A stretch of 56,137 nucleotides of DNA from JASLBX01 sp036374175 (lineage in GTDB: Bacteria > Actinomycetota > Actinomycetes > Jiangellales > Jiangellaceae): contig DASUUH010000117.1 of assembly GCA_036374175.1 (NCBI GenBank), positions 1 to 56,137 of the forward strand, written 5' to 3'. The position numbers were made by a program, and so were the translations under genes. Position 1 is the stretch's first letter. The number at the start of each line of letters is the position of its first letter. The notes under the pieces were generated by a model that did not search any database, had not been told where the DNA came from, and was given only the letters and a program-made list of their open reading frames with translations. Below are positions 24,082 through 33,766 of this stretch, piece by piece.

Positions 24082-26489
24082 TCGGAGTGGTCGTCGCCTG
24101 GCTACGACTGGACGTTCGCCGGCGATGGCGATCGCTGCTCGTCCTTTCGCTCTTGGTCGCGCTGGCCGCGGGCACCGTGATGACCGCAGTCGCCGGTGCC
24201 CGGCGGGGCGGCAGCGCGGTCGATCGGCTGCTGGATCAAACGCTCCCGGCGACCGCGATGGTGCTGCCCAACCAGCCTGGGTTCGACTGGGAATCGGTGC
24301 GCGCGCTGCCCCAGGTCGAGGCGCTGGCTACGTTCGTGCTCACCGGTGACTACGTGATCGAGGAAGTGCCCGACGAGTTCTTCGGGGCGTCGTTCCCGTT
24401 CGCCGACGACGAGGCGATGCGCACGGTCGAGCGGCCCGTGGTCCTCGAGGGCAGGATGCTGGACCAAGCACGAGCCGACGAAATCCTCATCAGTCCGGCG
24501 TTCCGGGACACGTTCGGCCTCGGCGTCGGCGACTCGCTGACCATTCGCCTTTACTCGGCAGAGACGGTCGACGCCGCAGCCCGTGGGGGCGAGCTGCCGG
24601 CGGAACCGGACGGTCCGGCGGTCGAGGCGCGAATCGTGGGCATCGTGCGAACGTTCATGTTCAAGGACGAGCCCGGCGACTTCGCAGGTGGACTGGTGAC
24701 ATCACCCGGCCTGTTCGCGCAATACGAGGCCAATCTAGCCGGCACGACGGGAGCCGCGGTGTTCAACGCGGTCGTGCGGCTGCGCGGGGGCGAGGCCGCT
24801 CTAGCCGCCTTCAAGGCTGACTTGGAACGGATCAGCAATAGAACCGATATCGACGTCATGAACGTCGCCGAGTCGGCCCGGCACGACCGTGAGGTCACGG
24901 CCTTCGAGGCGAACGCCCTGCTGATGTTCGCGGTGGCGACCGGCGTGGCGGCGACCTTCCTGATCGGCCAGTCCGTCGTCCGGTACGCGGCGGCGACGGT
25001 AGCCGACCTGCAGGTACTGAGAGCGGTGGGCATGGCCCCTGGTCAGCTGGGCTGGGCCGCGGCGGCCGGCCCGACCGTCGCCGCGCTGGCCGGCGCAGCT
25101 CTCGGCGTGGCGGGCGCAGTGCTCGCGTCCCGCTGGTTCCCGATCGGCACGGCCTCACGTCTCGAACCGGCTCCCGGCTTCGACGCGGACTGGACGGTGC
25201 TCGTGCTGGGCGGCGTCGGGACGCCTGTGCTGGTCGCAATGGCCGCCGCTGGCGCAGCCTGGGTGGCGCTCCGCTCCACTGCACACCCGGTGCTGCCCAA
25301 TCGGTCGGCCATCGCGGCGGCAGCGGTCCGAGCCGGCGCTCCCGTCCCGGCGATCGTGGGTGCCAGGTTCGCCCTCGAGCCCGGCCGCGGCCGCCAAGCC
25401 ATACCGGTCCGACCCGCGCTATTCGGCTCGATCCTTGGCGTGCTCGGTGTCGTGGCGGCATTCACGTTCTCCGCGGGTGTGAACGACGCGAGCGCCCACC
25501 CCGAGCGATTCGGCCAGGTGCACCAGCTCTATGCGTTCGTCGGCATGGACGGCGAGTACTTCGGCCCCGTGGACGAACTCCGTCCGTTACTCGCGAACGA
25601 TCCCGACGTGGCGGCCGCCAACGACGCGCGGATCGCAGTGGGTGAGGTCTCGCAGGTGCCGGTCACTCTTTTCACGCTCGATGCTTCGTGGGAGCCGGTC
25701 CTTACCGAAGGCCGCGCTCCCGACGGTCCGGCCGAAGTCGCCCTTGGGCCGGCAAGCGCCGAGGCGATGGGTGTCACGGTCGGCGACGTCATCCCGATGA
25801 CCGGAACCGCCGGAGTTCGTGAGCTCACGGTCACCGGGCTTGCATTCGTCCCGGAAGCGCCGCACAACGATTACGTGACCGGTGGCTGGGTGACGGCCGC
25901 CGGCTATGACCAGCTCTTTGACCCCGACAGTGAGGTCTCGCCGGCGTTCAAGTTCCGCATCGTGTTCATAGCGCTCGATCCGGGCGCCGAACCGGGCGTA
26001 GTCGCGGGGCGACTCACCGAGGCGGTGGGGATTCCTGAGCTGATCTACCATCCGGAGGAACCCAGCCCGATCGCCGAGCTGCGCCAGGTGCGGAGGTTGC
26101 CGGTGTTCCTCGGCGCCTTTCTGAGCGTGCTGGCGCTCGGCGCGGTCGGCCATGCGCTGGCGACGGCGGTACGTAAACGCCGGCACGATGTGGCCGTCCT
26201 CCGGGCTGTCGGGTTGACCCGAACGCAGTCACGGGCAGTTGTGTTGACTCAGGCGACCGTGCTAGCGCTGATCGGCCTGGTGGTGGGCATCCCCTTGGGA
26301 GTGGCGTTCGGCCGGACAGTGTGGCGGTATGTCGCCGACACGACTCCGTTGTTCTATGTGCCGCCGGCGGCATTGTTGGCCGTACTGCTGGCGATTCCGG
26401 TCGCATTGCTCGCTGTCAACGTGCTGGCAGCCTGGCCAGGGCACCGGGCAGCGTCCCTTCGGGTCAGCCAAGTGTTGAGGGCAGAGTAA
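24078..26489 (+). CDS. FtsX-like ABC transporter permease, paralogue 1 of 3
   Basis: 803 residues. An N-terminal helix (LLVLSLLVALAAGTVMTAVAG, near 18-38) is followed by a large extracytoplasmic domain to about 275. Helices lie near 280-300, 325-350 and 372-395, and a second module starts with a helix near 450 (FGSILGVLGVVAAFTFSAGV), an extracytoplasmic domain and three C-terminal helices. The final block LALGAVGHALATAVRKRRHD then VAVLRAVGLTRTQSRAVVL is the FtsX domain signature. It overlaps both neighbours (ATGA at 24078, TAATG at 26489). Paralogues 2 and 3 align along the whole length. Confidence 0.88.
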   Translation: MIGVVVAWLRLDVRRRWRSLLVLSLLVALAAGTVMTAVAGARRGGSAVDRLLDQTLPATAMVLPNQPGFDWESVRALPQVEALATFVLTGDYVIEEVPDEFFGASFPFADDEAMRTVERPVVLEGRMLDQARADEILISPAFRDTFGLGVGDSLTIRLYSAETVDAAARGGELPAEPDGPAVEARIVGIVRTFMFKDEPGDFAGGLVTSPGLFAQYEANLAGTTGAAVFNAVVRLRGGEAALAAFKADLERISNRTDIDVMNVAESARHDREVTAFEANALLMFAVATGVAATFLIGQSVVRYAAATVADLQVLRAVGMAPGQLGWAAAAGPTVAALAGAALGVAGAVLASRWFPIGTASRLEPAPGFDADWTVLVLGGVGTPVLVAMAAAGAAWVALRSTAHPVLPNRSAIAAAAVRAGAPVPAIVGARFALEPGRGRQAIPVRPALFGSILGVLGVVAAFTFSAGVNDASAHPERFGQVHQLYAFVGMDGEYFGPVDELRPLLANDPDVAAANDARIAVGEVSQVPVTLFTLDASWEPVLTEGRAPDGPAEVALGPASAEAMGVTVGDVIPMTGTAGVRELTVTGLAFVPEAPHNDYVTGGWVTAAGYDQLFDPDSEVSPAFKFRIVFIALDPGAEPGVVAGRLTEAVGIPELIYHPEEPSPIAELRQVRRLPVFLGAFLSVLALGAVGHALATAVRKRRHDVAVLRAVGLTRTQSRAVVLTQATVLALIGLVVGIPLGVAFGRTVWRYVADTTPLFYVPPAALLAVLLAIPVALLAVNVLAAWPGHRAASLRVSQVLRAE

Positions 26490-28897
26490 TGGCTGCGATC
26501 ATGCGCTGGTTCTGGCTGGACATCCGCCGCCGGTGGCGGTCGCTGCTGGTCCTGGCGCTGCTCATCGCGCTCGCCGCGGCCACGGTCCTGACCGCGGTGG
26601 CGGGCGCGAGTCGCAGCGCCAGCGTGGTGAACAGGTTGCTGGCGGTGACCTTGCCACCGACTGCCGTCGTGCTGCCGAACGAGCCTGGGTTCGACTGGGA
26701 GGCCGTTCGGGCCCTCCCGGAAGTCGAAGCACTGGCGACTTTCGTCGTCGGAGGCTTCGCGGTGGACGGCGTGCCGCCGGAAGCGTGGGACGTTGCGATC
26801 TCGTTTCCATGGGCCGACGACGAGATTATGCGGACGATCGAACGGCCTGTCGTCCTGGAAGGCAGGCTCGCCGATCCTTCCCGCGCAGACGAGGCCGTGA
26901 TCACCGCCAAGTTCGAGGACTCTTTCGGCAAGGGTGTCGGCGACACGGTGACATTCCGGTTGCTGACGCCGGAGCAGGCAGATGCCGTGTACCTGGACGG
27001 CGTGGAACCGACGAGCGCTGACGGCCCGGCCGTCGAGGCGACCATCGTCGGGGTCGTGCGCTCGGGCTGGTTCAGCGAAGAGTCGGCGGATCATCCGGGC
27101 ATGGTTGTAGCATCCGCCGGGCTCTATGCGGAGTACGCGCCGAATCTGATCGGCGCGCAAGAACTGGGATACATCAACGCGTTGGTCCGCCTCCACGGTG
27201 GTGAGGGGGCCATTCCCGCCTTCAACGCAGGCCTCGAGCAAGTGTCGGGCCGGTCCGACATCGACGTATGGAACTGGGCCGACGAGGTACGGCACTTACG
27301 GAGCGTCACCGGCTTCGAAGCCAACAGTCTGCTGGTGTTCGCGGTCGCGGCCGGCATCGCGGCCGTGTTCCTGGTCGGCCAGTCGATTGCCCGCTACACC
27401 GCGTCGACCGTGACAGACCTGAACGTGCTCCGCGGCGCGGGCATGACACCAGGCCAGGCCACGCTGGCGGCCGTGGCCGGCCCGGCAGCTGCGGCTTCTG
27501 CCGGAACGGCGCTCGGCGTCGCCGGAGCCATCGTCGCCTCGCGGTGGTTCCCCATCGGCAACGCCGCCCCGATCGAGCCGGCGCCCGGCATCGATGTCGA
27601 CGCTGCCGTTTTGGGCGCCGGGCTGGTGGTCGTCCCGCTAGGGGTCGCTCTCGGGGCGTTCGGAGCCGCAATCCTGGCCCTTCGTGCTGGGCGAGTCGCC
27701 CGAAGCGGCCGCCGGTCGGCGGCCGCAACAGCAGCCGGGCGCGCTGGGGCGCCAGTCCCGGCGATCGTCGGGACTCGGTTCGCGCTCGAACCAGGCAGTG
27801 GCAACCAGGCAGTTCCCGTGCGGCCTGCGTTGATCGGCGCCGTGACCGGCGTGGTAGGCGTGCTGGCCGCAGTCACCTTCTCCCACGGCATCAGCGATGC
27901 AGCGGCGAACCCAGGACGGTTCGGTCAGACGCACGCATTGGAGGCCTTTCTCGGTTACAACGGCGCCACCTTCAGGCCGGTGGACGAGCTGTTGCCGATG
28001 ATCGCCGCCGACACCGACGTGGTGGGCGTCGCCGACACCCGGACGGCTGTCGCGCAGGGCGGTGGGGTCGCGATCGCTGTGTTCGCCGCTGACCAGGTAG
28101 GTGAGCCGCTCGACGTGGTGCTGGTCAGCGGCCGGATGCCCGACGGTCCCGGCCAGATGGCCGTCGCACCACGGACGACCGAAGCGGCAGGTTTCGAGGT
28201 TGGTGACACCGTCAGTGTGTCTGGTCCAAGAGCCGACCGAGACATCGTGATCACTGGTATCGCGTTCGTGCCGCAGGCCTCGCACAACGACTATGCCAGC
28301 GGAGCTTGGGTCACCCGAGAAACCTACGACTCGTTGTTCGGCACCGACGGCGTGCAAGCGTTCAAGCAGCGGCAGGCACTGGTCACGCTGGCGCCGGGCG
28401 CGGATCCAAGTGCCGTGGCTGAGCGCATCGGCACCGACCTTGATGGTTTCCTGGCACCACCACAGGCACCGGTCGAACTGGCCGAGCTTCAGCAGATCCG
28501 CATCCTGCCGGCGTTCCTGGCAGCGTTCCTGGCCGTCCTCGCGTTGGGCGCCGTCGGCCATGCCCTGGCCACCGCGGTCCGGCGCCGCCGCCATGACGTA
28601 GCCGTGCTGCGGGCCGTTGGCATGACCCGCGCCCAGTCACGCTGGGTGGTGGCGACGCAGGCCACCGTTCTCGCCGTCGTCGGACTGCTTGTAGGCGTGC
28701 CGCTGGGCGTCGCCCTGGGCCGGACGGTATGGCGCTATGTCGCCGACACCACCCCGTTGCACTACATCCCGCCAGTCGCGGCGCTCGCCGTCCTGCTGGC
28801 CGCGCCGGTTGCCCTGCTCGCTGTGAACCTCCTGGCGGCTTGGCCTGGCCATCGGGCTGCGTCGCTGCGGCTCAGCCACGTGCTGCGGACCGAGTAG
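26489..28897 (+). CDS. FtsX-like ABC transporter permease, paralogue 2 of 3
   Basis: 802 residues with the same layout as its neighbours: opening helix LLVLALLIALAAATVLTAVAG, the shared PGFDWEAVRALPEVEALATF motif near 70, and a closing FtsX domain LGAVGHALATAVRRRRHDVA. Of the three it looks closest to paralogue 1; both carry the PxxASHNDY/PxAPHNDY loop (HNDYASGAWVTRETYDSLF here) in the second extracytoplasmic domain. The ATG at 26489 overlaps the previous stop, and I rejected the 56-codon upstream extension because it lies wholly inside paralogue 1. Confidence 0.88.
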   Translation: MAAIMRWFWLDIRRRWRSLLVLALLIALAAATVLTAVAGASRSASVVNRLLAVTLPPTAVVLPNEPGFDWEAVRALPEVEALATFVVGGFAVDGVPPEAWDVAISFPWADDEIMRTIERPVVLEGRLADPSRADEAVITAKFEDSFGKGVGDTVTFRLLTPEQADAVYLDGVEPTSADGPAVEATIVGVVRSGWFSEESADHPGMVVASAGLYAEYAPNLIGAQELGYINALVRLHGGEGAIPAFNAGLEQVSGRSDIDVWNWADEVRHLRSVTGFEANSLLVFAVAAGIAAVFLVGQSIARYTASTVTDLNVLRGAGMTPGQATLAAVAGPAAAASAGTALGVAGAIVASRWFPIGNAAPIEPAPGIDVDAAVLGAGLVVVPLGVALGAFGAAILALRAGRVARSGRRSAAATAAGRAGAPVPAIVGTRFALEPGSGNQAVPVRPALIGAVTGVVGVLAAVTFSHGISDAAANPGRFGQTHALEAFLGYNGATFRPVDELLPMIAADTDVVGVADTRTAVAQGGGVAIAVFAADQVGEPLDVVLVSGRMPDGPGQMAVAPRTTEAAGFEVGDTVSVSGPRADRDIVITGIAFVPQASHNDYASGAWVTRETYDSLFGTDGVQAFKQRQALVTLAPGADPSAVAERIGTDLDGFLAPPQAPVELAELQQIRILPAFLAAFLAVLALGAVGHALATAVRRRRHDVAVLRAVGMTRAQSRWVVATQATVLAVVGLLVGVPLGVALGRTVWRYVADTTPLHYIPPVAALAVLLAAPVALLAVNLLAAWPGHRAASLRLSHVLRTE

Positions 28898-28902
28898 CCG
28901 TC

Positions 28903-31410
28903 ATGGTGCCGCTTCTATCCTGGTTCCGGCTCGAGCTACGCCGCCGGTGGCACTCACTGCTTGTGCTGGCCTTGCTGGTGGCCCTCGCCTCGGGGGTCGT
29001 AATGACGGCCGCGGCCGGAGCCAACCGAGCCGCGAGCGCGATGGACCGGCTTCTTGCGCAAACCTTGCCGGCCACCGTGCTGGTGGCACCGCTCACGCCG
29101 GGTTTCAACTGGGCGGCCGTACGGGCGTTGCCTGAAGTGGAGGGCCTGACTGAGCTCGTGTTCAGCGCCTTCGAGGTCGACGGCCGGCCGGCGCCGGGTT
29201 CGATGATGTTTCCCCCCGCCGACGCCGAGGCGATGTCGAGCGTCGAGCGACCCGTGGTCCTCGACGGCAGGCTTGCCGATCCCGCCCGGGCCGACGAGGT
29301 GGTCGTCACACCGGCGTTCGTCGACTCGTCTGGGAAGGGAGTGGGTGACACGGTCAGCCTTCGCCTGTTCACTCCCGAACAGGTCGACGCGGGGGAGGTC
29401 CCGGCCCAGGTGCCGACCACACTCACCGATCAGGTCTGGATCTTGACTACCGCGCAGGCCGAGGCATTTCTCGCCACCGGTGCGGAGGCGCTGGCTGCTT
29501 ACGACGCCGCGGGTCCTGTCATCGAAGCCACCATCGTCGGGGTGGTCCGTTCTCCGTGGTTCAGCGACACGCTGGAGGGCGACGGGTTCGTCGTACCCTC
29601 GGCCGGCCTGTACAACGACTACGCACCGTATTTGCTCGGCGCCAACGGCCTGGCTTCGATCAACGCCATGGTTCGCCTCGGCCGTGGCGACGCGGACATT
29701 CCGCGTTTTCAGGCCCACTTGGCCGAGATCTCTGGACAGTCCGATATCGACGTGTGGAACCTTGTCAGCGCGACGGAGAAGTCGCGAGACGTCATTCGCT
29801 TCGAGGCGGCCAGCCTGATTGCCTTCGCCGTCGTGGCCGGTCTCGCCGCCACCCTGCTGATCGGGCTGGCCATCGCCCGGTATGCCGCTTCCACGGCGAG
29901 TGATCTCCACGTGCTGAACGCTGTTGGCATGACGCCACGTCAATTGCGACGGGCAGCGTTCCTCAGCCCGACGCTCGCAGCAGTTGGCGGTGTCGCAGTG
30001 GGTGGCGGGGCCAGCATCGTGGCCTCGCGGTGGTTCCCGGTCGGAACGGCGTCGGTGGTAGAGCCGACCCCCGGACTCGACGTCGACCCTGTCGCGCTGC
30101 TGGTCGGACTGCTGGGTGTTCCGCTGCTCGTAGCAGTTACGGCGGCGGGTGCGGCTGAGCTGGCGCTGCGCACCACACGGTCTGCGACCTCAGAAAGATC
30201 ATCAATGATTGCATCCGCCGCGGCGCGGGCGGGTGTGCCCGTGCCCGCCGTCGTTGGCACCCGCTTCGCGCTCGAATCCGGAAAGGGGCGGCGGGCAGTT
30301 CCGGTACGCACCGTGCTGCTGGGGATGGTGGCCGGCGTCACGGGCGTCGTGGCCGCTCTCACCTTCTCCAACGCCGTCGATGACGCAACGACCAACCCGG
30401 GGCGCCTCGGGGTTCTCTACCAGTTCGAGCTTTGGATCGGCTTCGACAACTTCGAGCTCTGGCCGGCGGATTCGGGGTTCGCTGCGATGGCCGACGTGCC
30501 GGGTGTCGCTGGGATCAATGACACCCGGGCCCAGGTCGCCGACGCCGAAGGCGAGCAGATCACGGTCTTTTCGTTGAATCCGTTCGGGGCCCAGCCGAAA
30601 TACGTGGTGACCGACGGCAGGCTGCCGACCGGGCCTAATGAGATCGTGCTCGGCCAGCGCTCCGCCCGTGCGCTGGGTGCCCGGCTCGGTGACACGGTGG
30701 CGCTGGCCGGGAGCGGTGGCCAAGCAGAGTTCTTCGTTGTCGGCATCGGCTTCGTAGATTTCATCGGCTCGCTCCTCGGCGACGCCAACGCTGCCGGCGC
30801 AGCGATAACACAGGAGGGTTACGAGGCGCTCTTCGCAGGTGATTACGTGATCCGCTACGGGCAGGTCCAACTCGAAGCCGGCGCCGATGTCGAGCTGGCG
30901 TTCGCTCGTTTGTACGAGGTGGCCTGGGACGTCACGTCCGATGGTGTGTTCTCCGCCGAATGGATCACGCCGACCGAGGTCCGCGAGCTCCCGATCGAGC
31001 TGCGCTCGGTGCGGACGCTGCCGATGGTCATGGCCGGGTTTCTCGCACTGCTGGCACTGGGAGCGGTGGGACATGCGCTGGCAACAGCGGTGCGGCGCCG
31101 CCGCCATGACATCGCCGTGTTGCGCGCGCTGGGGATGACTCGCCGGCAGGCCCGAGGCACCGTGATTACCCAGGCCACGGTGGTGTCCCTGGTCGGGCTG
31201 GCTGTCGGGGCACCGCTTGGCGTGGCCTTGGGTCGGACGATCTGGCGATACGTCGCAGACACGGCCTTCATTCACTACGTGCCGCCGGTCGCCGCGGCGG
31301 TCCTCGCACTGGTCGTGCCGGTCACGCTGGCAGTTGCCGTCCTGCTCGCGATATGGCCGGGCCGAGCGGCAGCCATGCTCCCTGTCGCTGCAGTGCTTCG
31401 GGCCGAGTAG
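28903..31410 (+). CDS. FtsX-like ABC transporter permease, paralogue 3 of 3
   Basis: 835 residues. The opening is WFRLELRRRWHSLLVLALLV and the PGFNWAAVRALPEVEGLTEL motif parallels the other two. It carries about 30 extra residues in the first extracytoplasmic domain (near 165-195, PAQVPTTLTDQVWILTTAQA), and the second extracytoplasmic domain has diverged and lacks the HNDY loop. The C-terminal block LGAVGHALATAVRRRRHDIA is kept. The ATG at 28903 is five bases after the previous stop, so coupling is likely. This divergence suggests a distinct role from paralogues 1 and 2, perhaps in a heteromeric permease. Confidence 0.87.
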   Translation: MVPLLSWFRLELRRRWHSLLVLALLVALASGVVMTAAAGANRAASAMDRLLAQTLPATVLVAPLTPGFNWAAVRALPEVEGLTELVFSAFEVDGRPAPGSMMFPPADAEAMSSVERPVVLDGRLADPARADEVVVTPAFVDSSGKGVGDTVSLRLFTPEQVDAGEVPAQVPTTLTDQVWILTTAQAEAFLATGAEALAAYDAAGPVIEATIVGVVRSPWFSDTLEGDGFVVPSAGLYNDYAPYLLGANGLASINAMVRLGRGDADIPRFQAHLAEISGQSDIDVWNLVSATEKSRDVIRFEAASLIAFAVVAGLAATLLIGLAIARYAASTASDLHVLNAVGMTPRQLRRAAFLSPTLAAVGGVAVGGGASIVASRWFPVGTASVVEPTPGLDVDPVALLVGLLGVPLLVAVTAAGAAELALRTTRSATSERSSMIASAAARAGVPVPAVVGTRFALESGKGRRAVPVRTVLLGMVAGVTGVVAALTFSNAVDDATTNPGRLGVLYQFELWIGFDNFELWPADSGFAAMADVPGVAGINDTRAQVADAEGEQITVFSLNPFGAQPKYVVTDGRLPTGPNEIVLGQRSARALGARLGDTVALAGSGGQAEFFVVGIGFVDFIGSLLGDANAAGAAITQEGYEALFAGDYVIRYGQVQLEAGADVELAFARLYEVAWDVTSDGVFSAEWITPTEVRELPIELRSVRTLPMVMAGFLALLALGAVGHALATAVRRRRHDIAVLRALGMTRRQARGTVITQATVVSLVGLAVGAPLGVALGRTIWRYVADTAFIHYVPPVAAAVLALVVPVTLAVAVLLAIWPGRAAAMLPVAAVLRAE

Positions 31411-31418
31411 GAGGAGTC

Positions 31419-32987
31419 ATGACCAGGGTGGATGCCGCACGAGCCCGGGCCAGGCGCGACGTGGCGCTGTGGGCTGCCTGGGCGTTGTTGGTGGCGGTCA
31501 CCGTCGCGGCGACCGTATGGACGCTAGGCGTGCTACTCGATTCTCCGAGCCGGCTCGCCCCGTGGGTGTACCTCGGCCTGCTCGGCGTTCCAGTCGCCGT
31601 GTTCGCAATGTTCACAACCGGGTTGCGGCGCAGCGCCGCCGCCGTCTTTGCCCCAACTCTGGTGCTGTGCGGGCTGCTGCTGATGGTGCTCGCGGTGTAT
31701 CTCGTGGTTGTCGTCGGCCTGGGTGACGGAGTCGATGGCGCCGAGCACGGAGTCCTCGGGTTGTCGATCGCGGCGGGGCTGGTGTCCGTCGTCCTGGCCC
31801 TGCCCGTGCGGGCGCGGCTTCGCGAACTGGCCCGTGAGTGGTCGGGTCCACGCCGCCGACCCGCGAGAAGTGCCCTAGAGACGTTCGGCACCCGAATGAC
31901 CCGGGCCGTACCGATGGACGAATTGCTTCTTCAACTTACCGAAGTCCTCCGCTCTACCATCGGCCCGCTCGGTGCGGAGGTCTGGACCGGCAGCGACGGT
32001 GTCCTGGAGCGGACGGTGTCGGTGCCGGAGCGACCGCGCGACCGGATCACGCTGGCCGGACCGGAGCTGGCAGCGGTTTCCTCCGCCCGGGTGTCGGGCA
32101 ACACATGGGCCGAGGTCTGGCTGCCGACGCTCGTGACGCCTGAACGCGCCGTCCGGATCGCGCCGGTGACCCACCTGGGCAAGTTGCTGGGCCTGCTGGT
32201 GGTGGCCCGCCCGCTCGATGCCCATGGGTTCGCCGAGGACGACGATCGGGTGCTAGCGGAGCTGGCTCGTCAGGTCGGGTTGGCGCTGCACAACGTCTCG
32301 CTCGACACCGCGCTGCAGGCGTCCCTCGAGGAGCTGAAACAACGCAACCTAGAACTGCAGGCATCGCGCGCGCGGATCGTCGCCGCAGCCGACGCTTCGC
32401 GTCGCCAGATCGAACGTAACTTGCACGACGGCGCGCAGCAGCGGCTGGTGGCCATGGCCGTGAAGATCGGCTTGCTGTCCCGGATGTCAGCGGACAACCC
32501 GGCAGCCAGCCACGCCATGCTCGATGACCTGCGGGGTGAGGTCCAGGCCACCATCGATGAACTGCGCGAACTGGCCCACGGCATCTACCCACCGCTGCTT
32601 CGCGATCACGGCCTCGGTGAGGCGCTGCGCAGTGCCGCCAAGCGTGCCGCGTTACCCACCGTCGTGACCATGGCCACCACGCGCCGATTCGACCCCGGCG
32701 TCGAGGCTGCCGTCTACTTCTGCTGTCTCGAGGCCATGCAGAACGCTACGAAGCACGCCGGCGACGCCGCCTCGATCGAAGTCCGGGTCGGGTTGGACGA
32801 ACGGGCCCTGACCTTTGAGGTCGCCGACGACGGGACCGGCTTCGACTCGACCATCGGCGCGGATGGGCACGGCTTTGTCAATATGCGAGATAGGGTGGGC
32901 GCGTTCGGTGGCGCCGTGGTTGTCGAGAGCGTGCCGGGGAGGGGAACCAGAATCACTGGCACCATTCCGGTCGCAGGTAGGTCGTGA
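31419..32987 (+). CDS. Sensor histidine kinase (HisKA_3/NarL type)
   Basis: 522 residues. Four membrane helices fill about 15-130, followed by a cytoplasmic GAF-like region (about 165-295, with GKLLGLLVVARPLDAHGFAEDDDR cut by a helix DRVLAELARQVGLALHNV). The phospho-acceptor His336 sits in RRQIERNLHDGAQQRLVAMA. The ATPase domain shows CLEAMQNATKHAGDAA, VADDGTGFD and GHGFVNMRDRVGAFGG. GGAGGAGT precedes the ATG at 31419, eight bases after the last permease. Its stop overlaps the next regulator. It probably phosphorylates that regulator and, by receiver similarity, perhaps the cyclase fusion. Confidence 0.9.
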   Translation: MTRVDAARARARRDVALWAAWALLVAVTVAATVWTLGVLLDSPSRLAPWVYLGLLGVPVAVFAMFTTGLRRSAAAVFAPTLVLCGLLLMVLAVYLVVVVGLGDGVDGAEHGVLGLSIAAGLVSVVLALPVRARLRELAREWSGPRRRPARSALETFGTRMTRAVPMDELLLQLTEVLRSTIGPLGAEVWTGSDGVLERTVSVPERPRDRITLAGPELAAVSSARVSGNTWAEVWLPTLVTPERAVRIAPVTHLGKLLGLLVVARPLDAHGFAEDDDRVLAELARQVGLALHNVSLDTALQASLEELKQRNLELQASRARIVAAADASRRQIERNLHDGAQQRLVAMAVKIGLLSRMSADNPAASHAMLDDLRGEVQATIDELRELAHGIYPPLLRDHGLGEALRSAAKRAALPTVVTMATTRRFDPGVEAAVYFCCLEAMQNATKHAGDAASIEVRVGLDERALTFEVADDGTGFDSTIGADGHGFVNMRDRVGAFGGAVVVESVPGRGTRITGTIPVAGRS

Positions 32988-33688
32988 CGGTGGCCGCTGG
33001 CCAGTACGCTCCCAGCGTGACCGATGGCACCCGGGTGGTACGGATCATCGTGGCGGACGATGTCCTTCTGGTGCGCGAGGGCATCCAGCGGATCCTGGCC
33101 GGATTTGCCGACATCGACGTGGTGGCAGCAGTCGGCGACCTCGCCACGCTGCTGGACTCCGTGGCCGAACACCGCCCGGACGTGGTCGTCACCGATATCC
33201 GGATGCCACCTGACTTCAGTGACGAGGGGATTCAAGCGGCGACCCGGCTCCGTGCCGAGGCGCCGGACACCGGCGTCGTGGTGCTGTCGCAGTACGCGCA
33301 ACCCGAGTACGCCTTGAAGTTGCTCGAACACGGCTCGAGGCGGCGGGCGTACCTGCTCAAGGAGCGGGTCGCAGAGCCCGACCAACTCGCCGAGGCGGTT
33401 CGCGAGGTCGCCGCCGGTGGGAGCGTCGTTGATCCGCAGGTTGTGGAGCAGCTGGTGGCCGGTGCGCGGGGGGTCGCCGATCCGATGGAAACGCTGACGC
33501 CACGCGAACGCGACGTGCTGGCGCAGATCGCACAGGGCAAGAGCAACGCCGGTGTGGCCGCCGCCCTGTACCTGACCGAGCGCGCCGTCGAAAAGCACAT
33601 CAACTCGCTGTTCGCCAAGCTCGGCCTGACCGCCGAACCAGATGTGCACCGGCGGGTCACGGCCGTGCTGATGTATCTGTCCCGCTGA
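32984..33688 (+). CDS. NarL/LuxR-family response regulator
   Basis: 234 residues from the GTG at 32984, which overlaps the kinase stop; a GTG at 33017 (223 residues) fits the family's usual N-terminus better. Receiver: RIIVADDVLLVREGIQRIL with the acceptor Asp in VVVTDIRMPPDFSDEGIQAA and YLLKERVAEPDQL. HTH: LTPRERDVLAQIAQGKSNAG and ERAVEKHINSLFAKLGL. The receiver is strikingly similar to that of the cyclase fusion at 22014, including IRMPP-x-F-x-DEGI and LSQY. It is the transcription output of the kinase at 31419. Confidence 0.92.
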   Translation: MTVAAGQYAPSVTDGTRVVRIIVADDVLLVREGIQRILAGFADIDVVAAVGDLATLLDSVAEHRPDVVVTDIRMPPDFSDEGIQAATRLRAEAPDTGVVVLSQYAQPEYALKLLEHGSRRRAYLLKERVAEPDQLAEAVREVAAGGSVVDPQVVEQLVAGARGVADPMETLTPRERDVLAQIAQGKSNAGVAAALYLTERAVEKHINSLFAKLGLTAEPDVHRRVTAVLMYLSR

Positions 33689-33766
33689 AGCGGTGGTGGT
33701 AGCACTACCCCGCAGTTGCGTGGCCGCCTGCTGGTCCAGTGGATTCGGCCGTGCAACCCTGGGAAC

